Origin: a virus
Reading direction: 5' to 3' (one strand)
IMG/VR virus record: IMGVR_UViG_3300044535_001754
Span: 1 to 39,488 of that record
Length of the DNA: 39,488 bases
The position numbers and the translations under genes are program-made. This document shows, piece by piece, positions 20,739 to 28,073 of the stretch (position 1 is the stretch's first letter; every line of letters starts with the position of its first letter). The notes below the pieces were generated by a model that saw nothing but the letters and a program-made list of their open reading frames with translations, was not told the origin of the DNA and searched no databases.

Positions 20739-22745
20739 TTATGCCCCAACCCTTGCTAAACCGTAAGAGCCGCGCATCGCTCGATCAAAAGAACCGTTTG
20801 CGATGCCGTCTCTTACTTTGCGTTCAATGAGAATGTCGATCTGTCTAGATCCGTCTGCGTTGTCACTTGTGCGAGTCTCTACATCAACTCCTGCGTTGTT
20901 GTAGACATTCACGTTGACGGGTGATGCCTGTACGCCCAGGTCGCCTGATGCTGTGCGCTTCAAGGGGACAATTGCCTCGGGTCCGGCTTCGCCCATAAGC
21001 CCAGTGCTGCGCCCAAAGGTGCCGCCCTTGGCGAACTTGAATAGTGTGGGCTGTGTGTAGATGCCTTGAGCCAGGCTCGTGCCTGACGAGTAAGCGTTGC
21101 CTTGAGCATTCGCACCCACTGTGCCGAATCCCATGAACCCCTTGATGCTGTCCATCAGCGGTTTCATAATCAACAGCTGCACGACCATCTTAGCGATATC
21201 TTTGATCACCGATGCCGCAAAGTCAGTAAACGACATCTGAGCCTGACCGATGTTGTCGATGAACGAGTTCACAGCGTTGCTCGCGTTTTGCGCGATTGCG
21301 TTCTCGATCCCTTCCGAGAGCTGCTCAAACTGAGTCTGCGTCTTATCAGTCTCGCCTTGCAGGTCTTGCATCATCTTGATCATCAGCTGGGCGCCTTCGG
21401 TGTCACCCTGCTCGAAAGCCACGGCAATGGCGCTGGAAAGATACTCAAATTTCTCGGCGGCCAGTGCTGCTTCGTCTTTCAGCTTTTGCACCTGCAATTC
21501 GATAGTGGCGCCGACGTTACCCTTTGCCATGTCCTCGTTGAGCTTCTTGTAAGCATCCGACATTACCTTGAATGCGTTCGAACCTTCTTCGCCACGCTCC
21601 TTGAGCGTGGTCATTGCCTGAGCGAGAATGTTCATCTTCTCAGGAATTAAATCCATTTCTTCAGCCGACTTCTTCAGACTTTCAGCCCACTTCTCCAGGG
21701 CGCCAGCTTCAAACTTCCCGGCCGTCACGGCAGCCGCATCGCCGGTTCTGATTGTCGCTCCTGTCATCTGGTCGGCAGCCGCGACGTTCTCGAGCAATGT
21801 CGTTCTGAATTTGTCGTTTTGATCAATGAGCTTTTGACGCTCTGTCCAGAATGCCTTCAGAGCATCAAGACTCGCCAAAGAGCGAACTGCGAGCGCCATG
21901 ATCTGTATGTCTGTGATGACCGTGTTGATGTCAAGCGATACCGCAACGAAAATCTCACCTAACTTCTTGCCAACTGTTACCCAAGCATCAGACACATTAC
22001 TTGCATCTGCGATTGTTTGTGCAATACCCGCAAGTGCCGGCGCAAGACCTTCAAGTAGTTTGTTGCGTAGACCCTCAGCAGATTTTCTAATCTCATCAAG
22101 CGAGTCATTAAATAGGGTTAGCTGTGCAATGGTGCTGTCTTTCATAACCAGACCAAGCTCTGCGGCTCGATCTGTCATCTTCTTGACGCCGTCTGCGCCC
22201 TCATTGAGCAGAGGGATCAAGTCTGCGCCTGACTTGCCAAAGATTGCCATCGCAGCGGCTGTCTTTTGAAAGCCGTCAGGCATCTCAGAGAGCTTCTGCG
22301 CGACCTTGGTAAATGCCGTCTCCGCTGTGTCTTTAGTGGTGACGCCAAGCGCCTTGAGCATCGATCCTGACTTGGAGGTGGCATCCTCCAACTCGAGCAG
22401 ACCGACTGACATTTTCTTTAGACCAACCTGAAGCTGGTCAAAGCCCACGCCAGACTGCTCGGCTGCAAACTTTAGAGCAGATAATGTTTCGGCTGCGACG
22501 CCAACCTTCTGGGCAGCTTTGCCCATCTCGTCAAATCGTTCTGCAACTCTGAGGACCTCGTCCGAAACGGCCTTTGCACCGGCAACGATTGCGCCCACAG
22601 CAAAGACCGCCTTAAGCGCAGATCCGACTTGCTGCATCCGCTTGTCGATGGAGGATGCAGAGTCAGAGATCTTCTCTAGTTGCTTGATCGCAGACGCGCC
22701 ATCGACCGATATCTTATAGACACGTTCCGAAACATTAGCTGCCAT
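20739..22745 (-). CDS. tail tape measure protein
   Basis: A 668-aa protein. The N-terminus is a long helical region (IDKRMQQVGSALKAV, ETLSALKFAAEQSGV) of the tape-measure type; hydrophobic stretches lie at ~45-60 and near 540. The C-terminus carries FAKGGTFGRSTGLMGEAGPEAIVPLKR, a motif very common at the end of these proteins. It sets tail length; at about 0.15 nm per residue the tail would be roughly 100 nm, fitting a siphovirus. Unusually, another gene separates it from the chaperone pair. Confidence 0.93.
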   Translation of the reverse strand: MAANVSERVYKISVDGASAIKQLEKISDSASSIDKRMQQVGSALKAVFAVGAIVAGAKAVSDEVLRVAERFDEMGKAAQKVGVAAETLSALKFAAEQSGVGFDQLQVGLKKMSVGLLELEDATSKSGSMLKALGVTTKDTAETAFTKVAQKLSEMPDGFQKTAAAMAIFGKSGADLIPLLNEGADGVKKMTDRAAELGLVMKDSTIAQLTLFNDSLDEIRKSAEGLRNKLLEGLAPALAGIAQTIADASNVSDAWVTVGKKLGEIFVAVSLDINTVITDIQIMALAVRSLASLDALKAFWTERQKLIDQNDKFRTTLLENVAAADQMTGATIRTGDAAAVTAGKFEAGALEKWAESLKKSAEEMDLIPEKMNILAQAMTTLKERGEEGSNAFKVMSDAYKKLNEDMAKGNVGATIELQVQKLKDEAALAAEKFEYLSSAIAVAFEQGDTEGAQLMIKMMQDLQGETDKTQTQFEQLSEGIENAIAQNASNAVNSFIDNIGQAQMSFTDFAASVIKDIAKMVVQLLIMKPLMDSIKGFMGFGTVGANAQGNAYSSGTSLAQGIYTQPTLFKFAKGGTFGRSTGLMGEAGPEAIVPLKRTASGDLGVQASPVNVNVYNNAGVDVETRTSDNADGSRQIDILIERKVRDGIANGSFDRAMRGSYGLARVGA

Positions 22746-22747
22746 GA

Positions 22748-23461
22748 TTAGCGCTTCCTCTTAGGCCAGATGATTAAATACACAACATCTGGCGAATAAT
22801 TACCGGCCATTCGATATCTCTTGGATACGCCGTTGGCCACATTGAAATCTTTGTATAAACCGAGCCTTGAAATCTTTCTGGCAGCGACCTCCATGTATCC
22901 CATCCTGGCGGTCTCCTTGCCCTTCTTTGTCTTGATCTTCATCGTCACTTTGGACGACTTCCAGAGAACCTTTTCAACGACCGTCGCATACGGCACGGAG
23001 GTCGGCAGCAGCATCAAATACTCGCCTGGGCCGAGCAGTGGGGATTCGCTTTCATCAATCGGCGTGATCGCCCCTTTCCTTGCCGAGCCCTTGCGTAGAT
23101 ACCAGGACCAGCTGCCCGAGGTGTCGGAGAGCTTGCCGGTGTTTGCCGTCGTGTACTTGTTGATCGATGCTGCGAGCTCATACTCTGCCGCCCTCATTGC
23201 CATTGCGGTCAGCTGGTTGCCAAAGAGGACAGACGCTCGATACCTGATAGCGTCGAGCTTCTTGCCATCGCGCCCGTCAATCGTGAACCTGACCGGATCA
23301 TTGCCCAGCTTTATCTGCTCGGCGGTATCCTCGGCCAGGATCGACTTCATAAACTCCCGAACATCCGCGATGCTGGTCGTTTCAATATCCTGGGCAATAG
23401 TCTGCCGGGAGAATGTTCCCACTCCCCCAACATTGACCCGGCGGATAGTCGTTTCAGCCAC
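22748..23461 (-). CDS. hypothetical tail-module protein between chaperones and tape measure
   Basis: A 237-aa basic protein that I do not recognise. It starts at GTG 23459-23461, overlapping the chaperone stop, and ends two bases before the tape measure gene. The N-terminal half is acidic-mixed (EFMKSILAEDTAEQ) with a likely helical pair; the middle has SGSWSWYLRKGSARKG; the C-terminus is strongly basic and ends PKRKR. The position suggests a structural or assembly role in the tail. It could resemble minor tail proteins of other phages at the fold level only. Confidence 0.75.
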   Translation of the reverse strand: MAETTIRRVNVGGVGTFSRQTIAQDIETTSIADVREFMKSILAEDTAEQIKLGNDPVRFTIDGRDGKKLDAIRYRASVLFGNQLTAMAMRAAEYELAASINKYTTANTGKLSDTSGSWSWYLRKGSARKGAITPIDESESPLLGPGEYLMLLPTSVPYATVVEKVLWKSSKVTMKIKTKKGKETARMGYMEVAARKISRLGLYKDFNVANGVSKRYRMAGNYSPDVVYLIIWPKRKR

Positions 23462-23651
23462 GATGTCCCATCACTCCCGCGAGCATCTTGTCCGGCGAGG
23501 ACAAGAGGTTATTGGATGACTCTTCCTGTTTGTCATTAAAGAATTCAATCCACTTAAAGAATTCCTCCACAGGCATCTTTGCTTTCAACTCATAGACAGG
23601 AGTCGAAAGCCGTTCGGCCAGTGCGTAGAGGTTCTTTTCGTGGACGTTCAT
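23454..23651 (-). CDS. tail assembly chaperone, frameshift extension (GT-type)
   Basis: A 65-codon frame overlapping the end of the first chaperone gene. It is entered by a -1 shift at 23654-23660, giving a fusion of about 145 aa (79 from the first frame, one Arg at the junction, then this frame). The part is helical (LYALAERLSTPVYELKAKMPVEEFFKWIEFF) with a Lys/Glu-rich end, as expected of the T half of lambda G-T proteins. An ATG at 23651 exists, but no good ribosome-binding site precedes it, so independent translation is less likely. Confidence 0.75.
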   Translation of the reverse strand: MNVHEKNLYALAERLSTPVYELKAKMPVEEFFKWIEFFNDKQEESSNNLLSSPDKMLAGVMGHRG

Positions 23652-23890
23652 TCGTTTCCCGATTCTGAAAGACCATTGAGCTCAATGACTGCTGGAATGA
23701 GCTTCTTCATGTAAACAGTGAATGGGATCTGCTTGACCTCGTCCTCGCTCATCTTTACCCCAGCTCGTGTGACCGAGGCAGCAACTAGCTTGAGCTGGAA
23801 GGTCGGGCTGTCCGTTGAAGCCAGCCCTAGAATTGGCAACATGTCGCCAACACAAACCTGATGCACTTCGTACTCGTCGATCTTGATCAT
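23648..23890 (-). CDS. tail assembly chaperone (G-type)
   Basis: An 80-aa protein between the tail tube gene and the tape measure region, the standard place of tail chaperones. I prefer ATG 23888-23890 (MIKIDEYEVHQV), which has AAGGA 8 bases upstream, over an ATG at 23911 with a poor site. Near its end the codons TCG GGA AAC contain the slippery heptamer GGGAAAC, from which the longer product is made. It probably coats the tape measure protein during tail assembly. Confidence 0.8.
   Translation of the reverse strand: MIKIDEYEVHQVCVGDMLPILGLASTDSPTFQLKLVAASVTRAGVKMSEDEVKQIPFTVYMKKLIPAVIELNGLSESGNE
23654..23660 (-). promoter_or_regulatory. programmed -1 frameshift site GGGAAAC
   Basis: On the minus strand the heptamer G-GGA-AAC, in the zero frame of the first chaperone gene, fits X-XXY-YYZ exactly and differs from the lambda G-T site GGGAAAG only in its last base. 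It is followed within two codons by the zero-frame TGA, and slipping back one base leads into the downstream 65-codon frame. No strong hairpin is obvious just after it. Confidence 0.85.
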
Positions 23891-23989
23891 GTCGTAAGTC
23901 CTTTTAGACATAGTCCCGAATTAAGGTGGAGCGGCTCGTCAAGGGGACTAGACTTGACACCAAGGAGTAAGGCTGCCGCTCCCAAGTCT

Positions 23990-24646
23990 TTAAGCAAAAA
24001 CGTGCTTAGGTGATGCGCCAAAAGTGAACTGGAAGCTGTACTGTTGTGCGCCATCAAGCGGCAACGTGTAGGACATTCCACTCAACACAACAGGCATCAC
24101 CAGGTAACCGTTATCGCCAAGCGAGATTCGCAAGATGTATTCCTTGCCTGTCTCGATTGCCTCGAGGATCGCCAGGTAGCCAGAGTCGTTCGTATCAACG
24201 TAACCAACAGCTGCGGCAGTACCGGCCTCAACTTTTGCGCTGGGGATCGATGCACTTCCGCAATAGGTCGATGTGTCGATCACAGCAGGTGCGGCGGTGC
24301 TGATCGTGAACTCAGACAAGCACATGCAGTCCATTTCCGAATCTGCGTAGTGTTCAATAATTGGATCAGCCGATAGCGTTCCATCGCCCAGGATCACGTT
24401 GCCAATAGAAAAGCCAGCGGCCGTGACACCGGTCACAACGAATGATTTGTTGTTGATCGATGCAAACCCGACATCCTTAAACTTAACAACCTCGCCCACT
24501 TTGGGAGAGACTGAGGATTCGACCATCACGCCCTGGGGCTTGCCATCGATCGATGCGATTGAAGTGATTGCTGTTGGAACTAAAGAGTTTGTCACCACTT
24601 CTGGTGTCAAACACATACGAACTGCTGCGGTATTCTTAGCCGACAT
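23990..24646 (-). CDS. major tail tube protein
   Basis: A 218-aa beta-rich protein in the tail-tube position, after the neck genes and before the chaperones. The pattern fits phage tail tube proteins: short N-terminal arm, strands VMVESSVSPKVGEVVKF and KSFVVTGVTAAGFSIGN, and a C-terminal half with YILRISLGDNGYLVMPVVLSG. GGAG lies about 8 bases upstream of the ATG. It polymerises into the non-contractile tube; no sheath gene is present anywhere in the window. Confidence 0.8.
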   Translation of the reverse strand: MSAKNTAAVRMCLTPEVVTNSLVPTAITSIASIDGKPQGVMVESSVSPKVGEVVKFKDVGFASINNKSFVVTGVTAAGFSIGNVILGDGTLSADPIIEHYADSEMDCMCLSEFTISTAAPAVIDTSTYCGSASIPSAKVEAGTAAAVGYVDTNDSGYLAILEAIETGKEYILRISLGDNGYLVMPVVLSGMSYTLPLDGAQQYSFQFTFGASPKHVFA

Positions 24647-24657
24647 GGTGTCTGCTC

Positions 24658-25047
24658 CTATAAATTAAATGTGTAAGAAATTAAAAAGCTCACGCCGAAC
24701 TTCGGTTCGCCACCAGACGGCGTGAAATCGTCCGGGGCTGCAATCGTTGTAAATGTCATCGACTCAGATTCGGCAGATGACTCGAAAAACCTCCGCGCAG
24801 CCGGCTCTGCCACTTCAAGCAAACCATCATCACCCACGCCGGCCACACCAAAAAAATCCAGCTGGATAGAACCAACCTCCTGCCAGGTATTGCAATAAGA
24901 GAGCTTGTCCATGCCATATGCGGAGAACTCAATCGTGAACCAGATGTCCTCGGTGGGATTAGTTTCAAAATTGATCGTGTCGACGTAGGGGACATCGAGC
25001 TTTGATGCCCACTCTCTAGCCAATCTGCGAACGGCTCTGCTCGACAT
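24658..25047 (-). CDS. tail terminator / tail completion protein
   Basis: A 129-aa protein in the position of lambda U or HK97 gp10 (tail terminator). It has an N-terminal helix, then WFTIEFSAYG and IQLDFFGVAG strands and a C-terminal FGVSFLISYTF strand, the alpha-beta layout expected of this fold. The call rests mainly on gene order; sequence resemblance is general. The ATG follows the preceding TGA by one base. Confidence 0.7.
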   Translation of the reverse strand: MSSRAVRRLAREWASKLDVPYVDTINFETNPTEDIWFTIEFSAYGMDKLSYCNTWQEVGSIQLDFFGVAGVGDDGLLEVAEPAARRFFESSAESESMTFTTIAAPDDFTPSGGEPKFGVSFLISYTFNL

Positions 25048-25048
25048 A

Positions 25049-25372
25049 TCACTTCCCTTTCACAAAACATCTGAAACCGATCACCTTGCCTGTGCCTGGC
25101 TCATGGACGACCGTGACCGCCTCGATGACCATGCGCTCATCGTTTATGACCATCGAATCGAACTTCTCTGGTGTCGTGGCCAAAGAGCTTGCCTTCACAG
25201 TGATGGTCTTGGACCCCACGCCGTAAGCATTGACGAGTGCCTCGTTTGTCGAGTTCGTGCGAATGCCAACCTTTTCAATGGCCACCACGACCCCAGACTT
25301 GATGTGCGTGAAGGTAGCCGACACGCCCAGCACGTCAATCACGGATTCGTATTGCGCCTGGCTCATCAACAT
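25049..25372 (-). CDS. head-tail joining (neck) protein
   Basis: A 107-aa beta-rich protein between the gp6-like adaptor and the tail terminator, the place of head closure proteins in HK97-like phages. Strands such as ATFTHIKSGVVVAIEKVGI and MVIEAVTVVHEPGTGKVIGFRCFV fit a small beta-barrel stopper. Its start overlaps the adaptor stop; a second ATG at 25366 (TGATG) is equally possible. Confidence 0.65.
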   Translation of the reverse strand: MLMSQAQYESVIDVLGVSATFTHIKSGVVVAIEKVGIRTNSTNEALVNAYGVGSKTITVKASSLATTPEKFDSMVINDERMVIEAVTVVHEPGTGKVIGFRCFVKGK

Positions 25373-25944
25373 ACGATCATCCGAAACAAGTCAAGAATCG
25401 ATCGAGCAACGCCAGGGATTGCGCCGCCATCATTTGTGCTGCCAGTCTTTGATGTGTCTGCGTAAGTGATTGAGCCAACATCAGGGACGCTGATCGTCTT
25501 AATGTTGCCCACGCTTGTCATGGTGCTCGACACATCAAGAACTGCCCACATCGAATCGAATATCAACCAAAGGGCTATCTCTAATTCACTCGGCAGCTGG
25601 GCATAACCGCCCTCGTATTTGACGCGCAGAGTGTGAGCCACAATCCGATTGTCAAAGATGATCTTTCCCTCTTGGTTGTGCGTGTGGTATTGCTTGTCGT
25701 CAATAAGGTTGCCGTCTGCATAAACACTTAAAACCTGACGCAATGGGTAGCGACTGATCTGCGCGACATCGGCGGCAAAGTGAATAAACTCAGCCTCTTC
25801 CTGTGTATAGAAAAATGTGCGGTTGCAATACCTCTGTGCCTCGCCGAGTGCTGCATTCATTGCTATTGTCAGCGTCGAGTCCTTGGAGGTATCTGCCGCA
25901 TTCAATCCGATTCGAACTCTTGCAGTCGCTAAGTCGTAGGCCAT
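25366..25944 (-). CDS. gp6-like head-tail connector (adaptor)
   Basis: A 192-aa protein with the helical N-terminal pattern of HK97 gp6-type adaptors (DSTLTIAMNAALGEAQRYCNRTF) and the typical YPLRQVLSVYADGNLID and LRVKYEGGYAQLPSELEIALWLI segments. It binds under the portal ring and starts the neck. The C-terminal ~40 residues are Gly/Ser/Thr-rich and probably flexible. Confidence 0.85.
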   Translation of the reverse strand: MAYDLATARVRIGLNAADTSKDSTLTIAMNAALGEAQRYCNRTFFYTQEEAEFIHFAADVAQISRYPLRQVLSVYADGNLIDDKQYHTHNQEGKIIFDNRIVAHTLRVKYEGGYAQLPSELEIALWLIFDSMWAVLDVSSTMTSVGNIKTISVPDVGSITYADTSKTGSTNDGGAIPGVARSILDLFRMIVC

Positions 25945-25953
25945 CTTCAGTCC

Positions 25954-26400
25954 TTAAAGTTTTGTCCAGGGTAGGAGCTGCGCCATTGACGCCTCGAGAG
26001 CGGCGATGCGGGCTTCTAAAGCGGACAGGTTTGTTTGTGGGACATAAATAAGCCCGTCATTGCCAAGCACCGCAATGTTGTCGGCGTCCAAAGATACGGC
26101 GGTGGGACCAGCTGGACCTGGAACTGTTGAATCTGCTCCGGCCGCGCCTGGCGCACCAACTAGGGAATCAAGCCACTCCGCCTCAGTACCCGGATAACCG
26201 TTAGTCACTGCGACTTCGTATGCGCTTAAGCCCTCTTCACCCTGTGGACCTGCTAGGCCGACAGCGGTTATTTGGAGCGATCCATCGGGGAACTTAATGC
26301 CGCCACCAGGAGCACGCATAACGTCATCGGGAGATGGTTCCCCCAATGCGGTCACGTCGACGCCCGTATATATTGGTTTGATCGGCAAAAACTCTGACAT
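25954..26400 (-). CDS. collagen-like fibre protein, short
   Basis: A 148-aa protein. A short N-terminal region (FPDGSLQITAVG) is followed by two G-x-y blocks (~residues 50-60 and 83-101) separated by the SAYEVAVTNGYPGTEAEWLD unit that is common in phage fibres. Then come a GLIYVPQTN module and a helical coiled-coil end (LSALEARIAALEASM). AAGGAG lies 5 bases before the second of two adjacent ATGs, which I use. The same units recur in the 728-aa and 602-aa neighbours, so these proteins probably work together as one fibre system. Confidence 0.7.
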   Translation of the reverse strand: MSEFLPIKPIYTGVDVTALGEPSPDDVMRAPGGGIKFPDGSLQITAVGLAGPQGEEGLSAYEVAVTNGYPGTEAEWLDSLVGAPGAAGADSTVPGPAGPTAVSLDADNIAVLGNDGLIYVPQTNLSALEARIAALEASMAQLLPWTKL

Positions 26401-26423
26401 CATCGCTCCTTAAATATTCGGTG

Positions 26424-26445
26424 CCTCGCCCATTTCTGAGCGAGG
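26424..26445. repeat. inverted repeat between fibre genes
   Basis: CCTCGC (26424-26429) and GCGAGG (26440-26445) form a 6-bp GC-rich stem with a 10-base loop in the only sizeable gap between the fibre genes. No T-run follows on the minus strand, so it may weaken transcription or stabilise RNA ends; a clear terminator it is not. Confidence 0.35.
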
Positions 26446-26456
26446 ACTTTGTTTAC

Positions 26457-27323
26457 TTAGGCCAATGGGATTGGCTTGCTCACGCCGTCTGTGTCGAAGA
26501 AAGGAATTGCCTTCAACGACAAGGCAGCAATTGCGCCCTGAACTTCAGTAGCAGTGATACCTGGAACTGGAGTAAAGGTTGTCATCGTTGCGGTGTAGTC
26601 GCCTGCAACTGGAACGACCGCACCAGTACGAGTCTTAAAGCTCGACACGCCACCGGGAGCGAGTTCCAGATTGTCGATGCGAGTGTTTGCCGCACCGAGT
26701 GCTACATCGGCTTGGTCAAGGGCTGCTTGAACGTCTGTCGCTGTCAGGTATGTGTTTGCGCGAGCTGCTACGCCTGGATCGTAAGTTGTGCCAGCAGCTG
26801 TCACCTGACGAGCCGAGTAGTCCAAGTGAACCCACTTGCTCGTTGGACGGTGGTATGCAAGCCAATCACCGACTGCGATTACTTTTCCGGTTGCATCGCC
26901 AACAGTACGGGTTCCCGCAGTGTTGAAAATGTAATAATGGCTTGGGCCACCGGCAGCAGGAGCAGTAGGGTCAGCGTCGTCAAAGCCGAGCAAGCCCATA
27001 AACAGCAAGTCTGACGCCGTTTCTTTAACGATCGAGCCAAGTTGCTCGATTGCGGTCTGGACGTTTGTTGCGTCCATACCGGTGACGTTCGTCGGGTCGA
27101 ACGTGATCTTCAGTGCGTCGTAGTCGCCAGCGACAGCCACGACCACACCAGTGCGACCGAATACTGAATCGATTGCGCCAGAGGTTGCGGCTGTTGATTG
27201 AACTGTACCGTCGGCGAATTTAATATCGCCAGTCAGCGCAACGACTTCGTCTGGTGTGAACTCACCAAGTCCGGTCGGGTTGCCCAGTCCATCTTTAATG
27301 ACTTTTAGTAAGAGACTTTCCAT
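26457..27323 (-). CDS. putative virion fibre/decoration protein
   Basis: A 288-aa protein in the fibre cluster. It has the N-terminal pattern ALTGDIKFADGTVQSTA, shared in spirit with the FPDGSLQITA of the 148-aa protein. Two copies of a unit follow: RTGVVVAVAGDYDALKITF with an N-V-Q-T-A-I-E-Q-L helix, and RTGAVVPVAGDYTATMTTF with a V-Q-G-A-I-A-A-L helix. That internal repeat is typical of phage fibres and spikes. It ends in KPIPLA, nearly identical to the end of the next protein. Confidence 0.65.
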   Translation of the reverse strand: MESLLLKVIKDGLGNPTGLGEFTPDEVVALTGDIKFADGTVQSTAATSGAIDSVFGRTGVVVAVAGDYDALKITFDPTNVTGMDATNVQTAIEQLGSIVKETASDLLFMGLLGFDDADPTAPAAGGPSHYYIFNTAGTRTVGDATGKVIAVGDWLAYHRPTSKWVHLDYSARQVTAAGTTYDPGVAARANTYLTATDVQAALDQADVALGAANTRIDNLELAPGGVSSFKTRTGAVVPVAGDYTATMTTFTPVPGITATEVQGAIAALSLKAIPFFDTDGVSKPIPLA

Positions 27324-27332
27324 TTAAAACTC

Positions 27333-27644
27333 CTAGGAGAGAGGGATAGGCTTTTCTTCGCCCGTTGTTAAAACAAAATTCAATGTCGCCGTAGATGAAA
27401 CAGTGACAGCACCGACTCCAGTTTCTGGAGATACTGCAATGCCCTTGCCAGCCAAGATTCTCTCGACTATCGCGTCAGCTGTCCCGTCGCTTCCGTTTGT
27501 CTTGCACCAATCGGGGGCCATGTAGATGTAAAGGTTGCCGTCCTCTGGGTTAAACCAAAGATCACCCTTTAGATTTGGTGGAGGCGGAGGCGCAATGTCG
27601 ATATAGACAAGCCCGTATTGACCGATCACATCAGGGTTAGACAT
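27333..27644 (-). CDS. small virion fibre-associated protein
   Basis: A 103-aa protein. A PPPPPNLKGDLWFNPEDGNLYIY module (GDLWF/NSLWF type) is common where phage fibres carry short sugar-binding-like or attachment repeats; the 602-aa neighbour has related [16 protein letters not shown] and NQLWFNSG units. The end, GEEKPIPLS, matches the neighbouring 288-aa protein. I use the ATG at 27644, with AAGG upstream. Confidence 0.65.
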   Translation of the reverse strand: MSNPDVIGQYGLVYIDIAPPPPPNLKGDLWFNPEDGNLYIYMAPDWCKTNGSDGTADAIVERILAGKGIAVSPETGVGAVTVSSTATLNFVLTTGEEKPIPLS

Positions 27645-27671
27645 CACGCACCTTCGTTAAAAAATGTTTAC

Positions 27672-28073
27672 TCATGGCCAAGTTGTTTTCACGACGATGT
27701 CGGCTGAAACCTTGACACCCTGCTGATTGGCATTGCCAGCCATGTCCATACAAGTCGGATACTTGTACCCTGTGTATTTGTATGTATGGACATGAACCTT
27801 CTCACCGTAGCTGTTCGTTTCCGTTGCGCCACCATCACCGTCAAAGTCGTAGAAGTAAGTGCCTGAGCCGCCCCATGCTGTGAACTCAATCTGCGAGGGG
27901 CCAATCTGTCTCCAGCGCAATTCGGTCAGAACCTCTGGCTCTGCGCCACTAGGCAAGTCTTTCCACACACCGCCCACGTTGACCTTCACCGAGGCGACAT
28001 CTTTCCAGCCGCCAGGTGTGTTGATCTTTTTCGGCGTTGCGTCAGCCCAGCCAGATGGTGTGTTTACTTTCAT
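27672..28073 (-). CDS. small fibre-module protein with repeated N-terminal unit
   Basis: A 133-aa protein. Three near-identical short units open it (VNTPSGWADA, INTPGGWKDV, VNVGGVWKDL), after which a beta-sandwich-like segment follows (IEFTAWGGSGTYFYDFDGDGG), reminiscent of PKD-type domains. It abuts the 728-aa gene (TAAATG). It may bind carbohydrate or attach a fibre; the resemblance is by eye. Confidence 0.6.
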   Translation of the reverse strand: MKVNTPSGWADATPKKINTPGGWKDVASVKVNVGGVWKDLPSGAEPEVLTELRWRQIGPSQIEFTAWGGSGTYFYDFDGDGGATETNSYGEKVHVHTYKYTGYKYPTCMDMAGNANQQGVKVSADIVVKTTWP

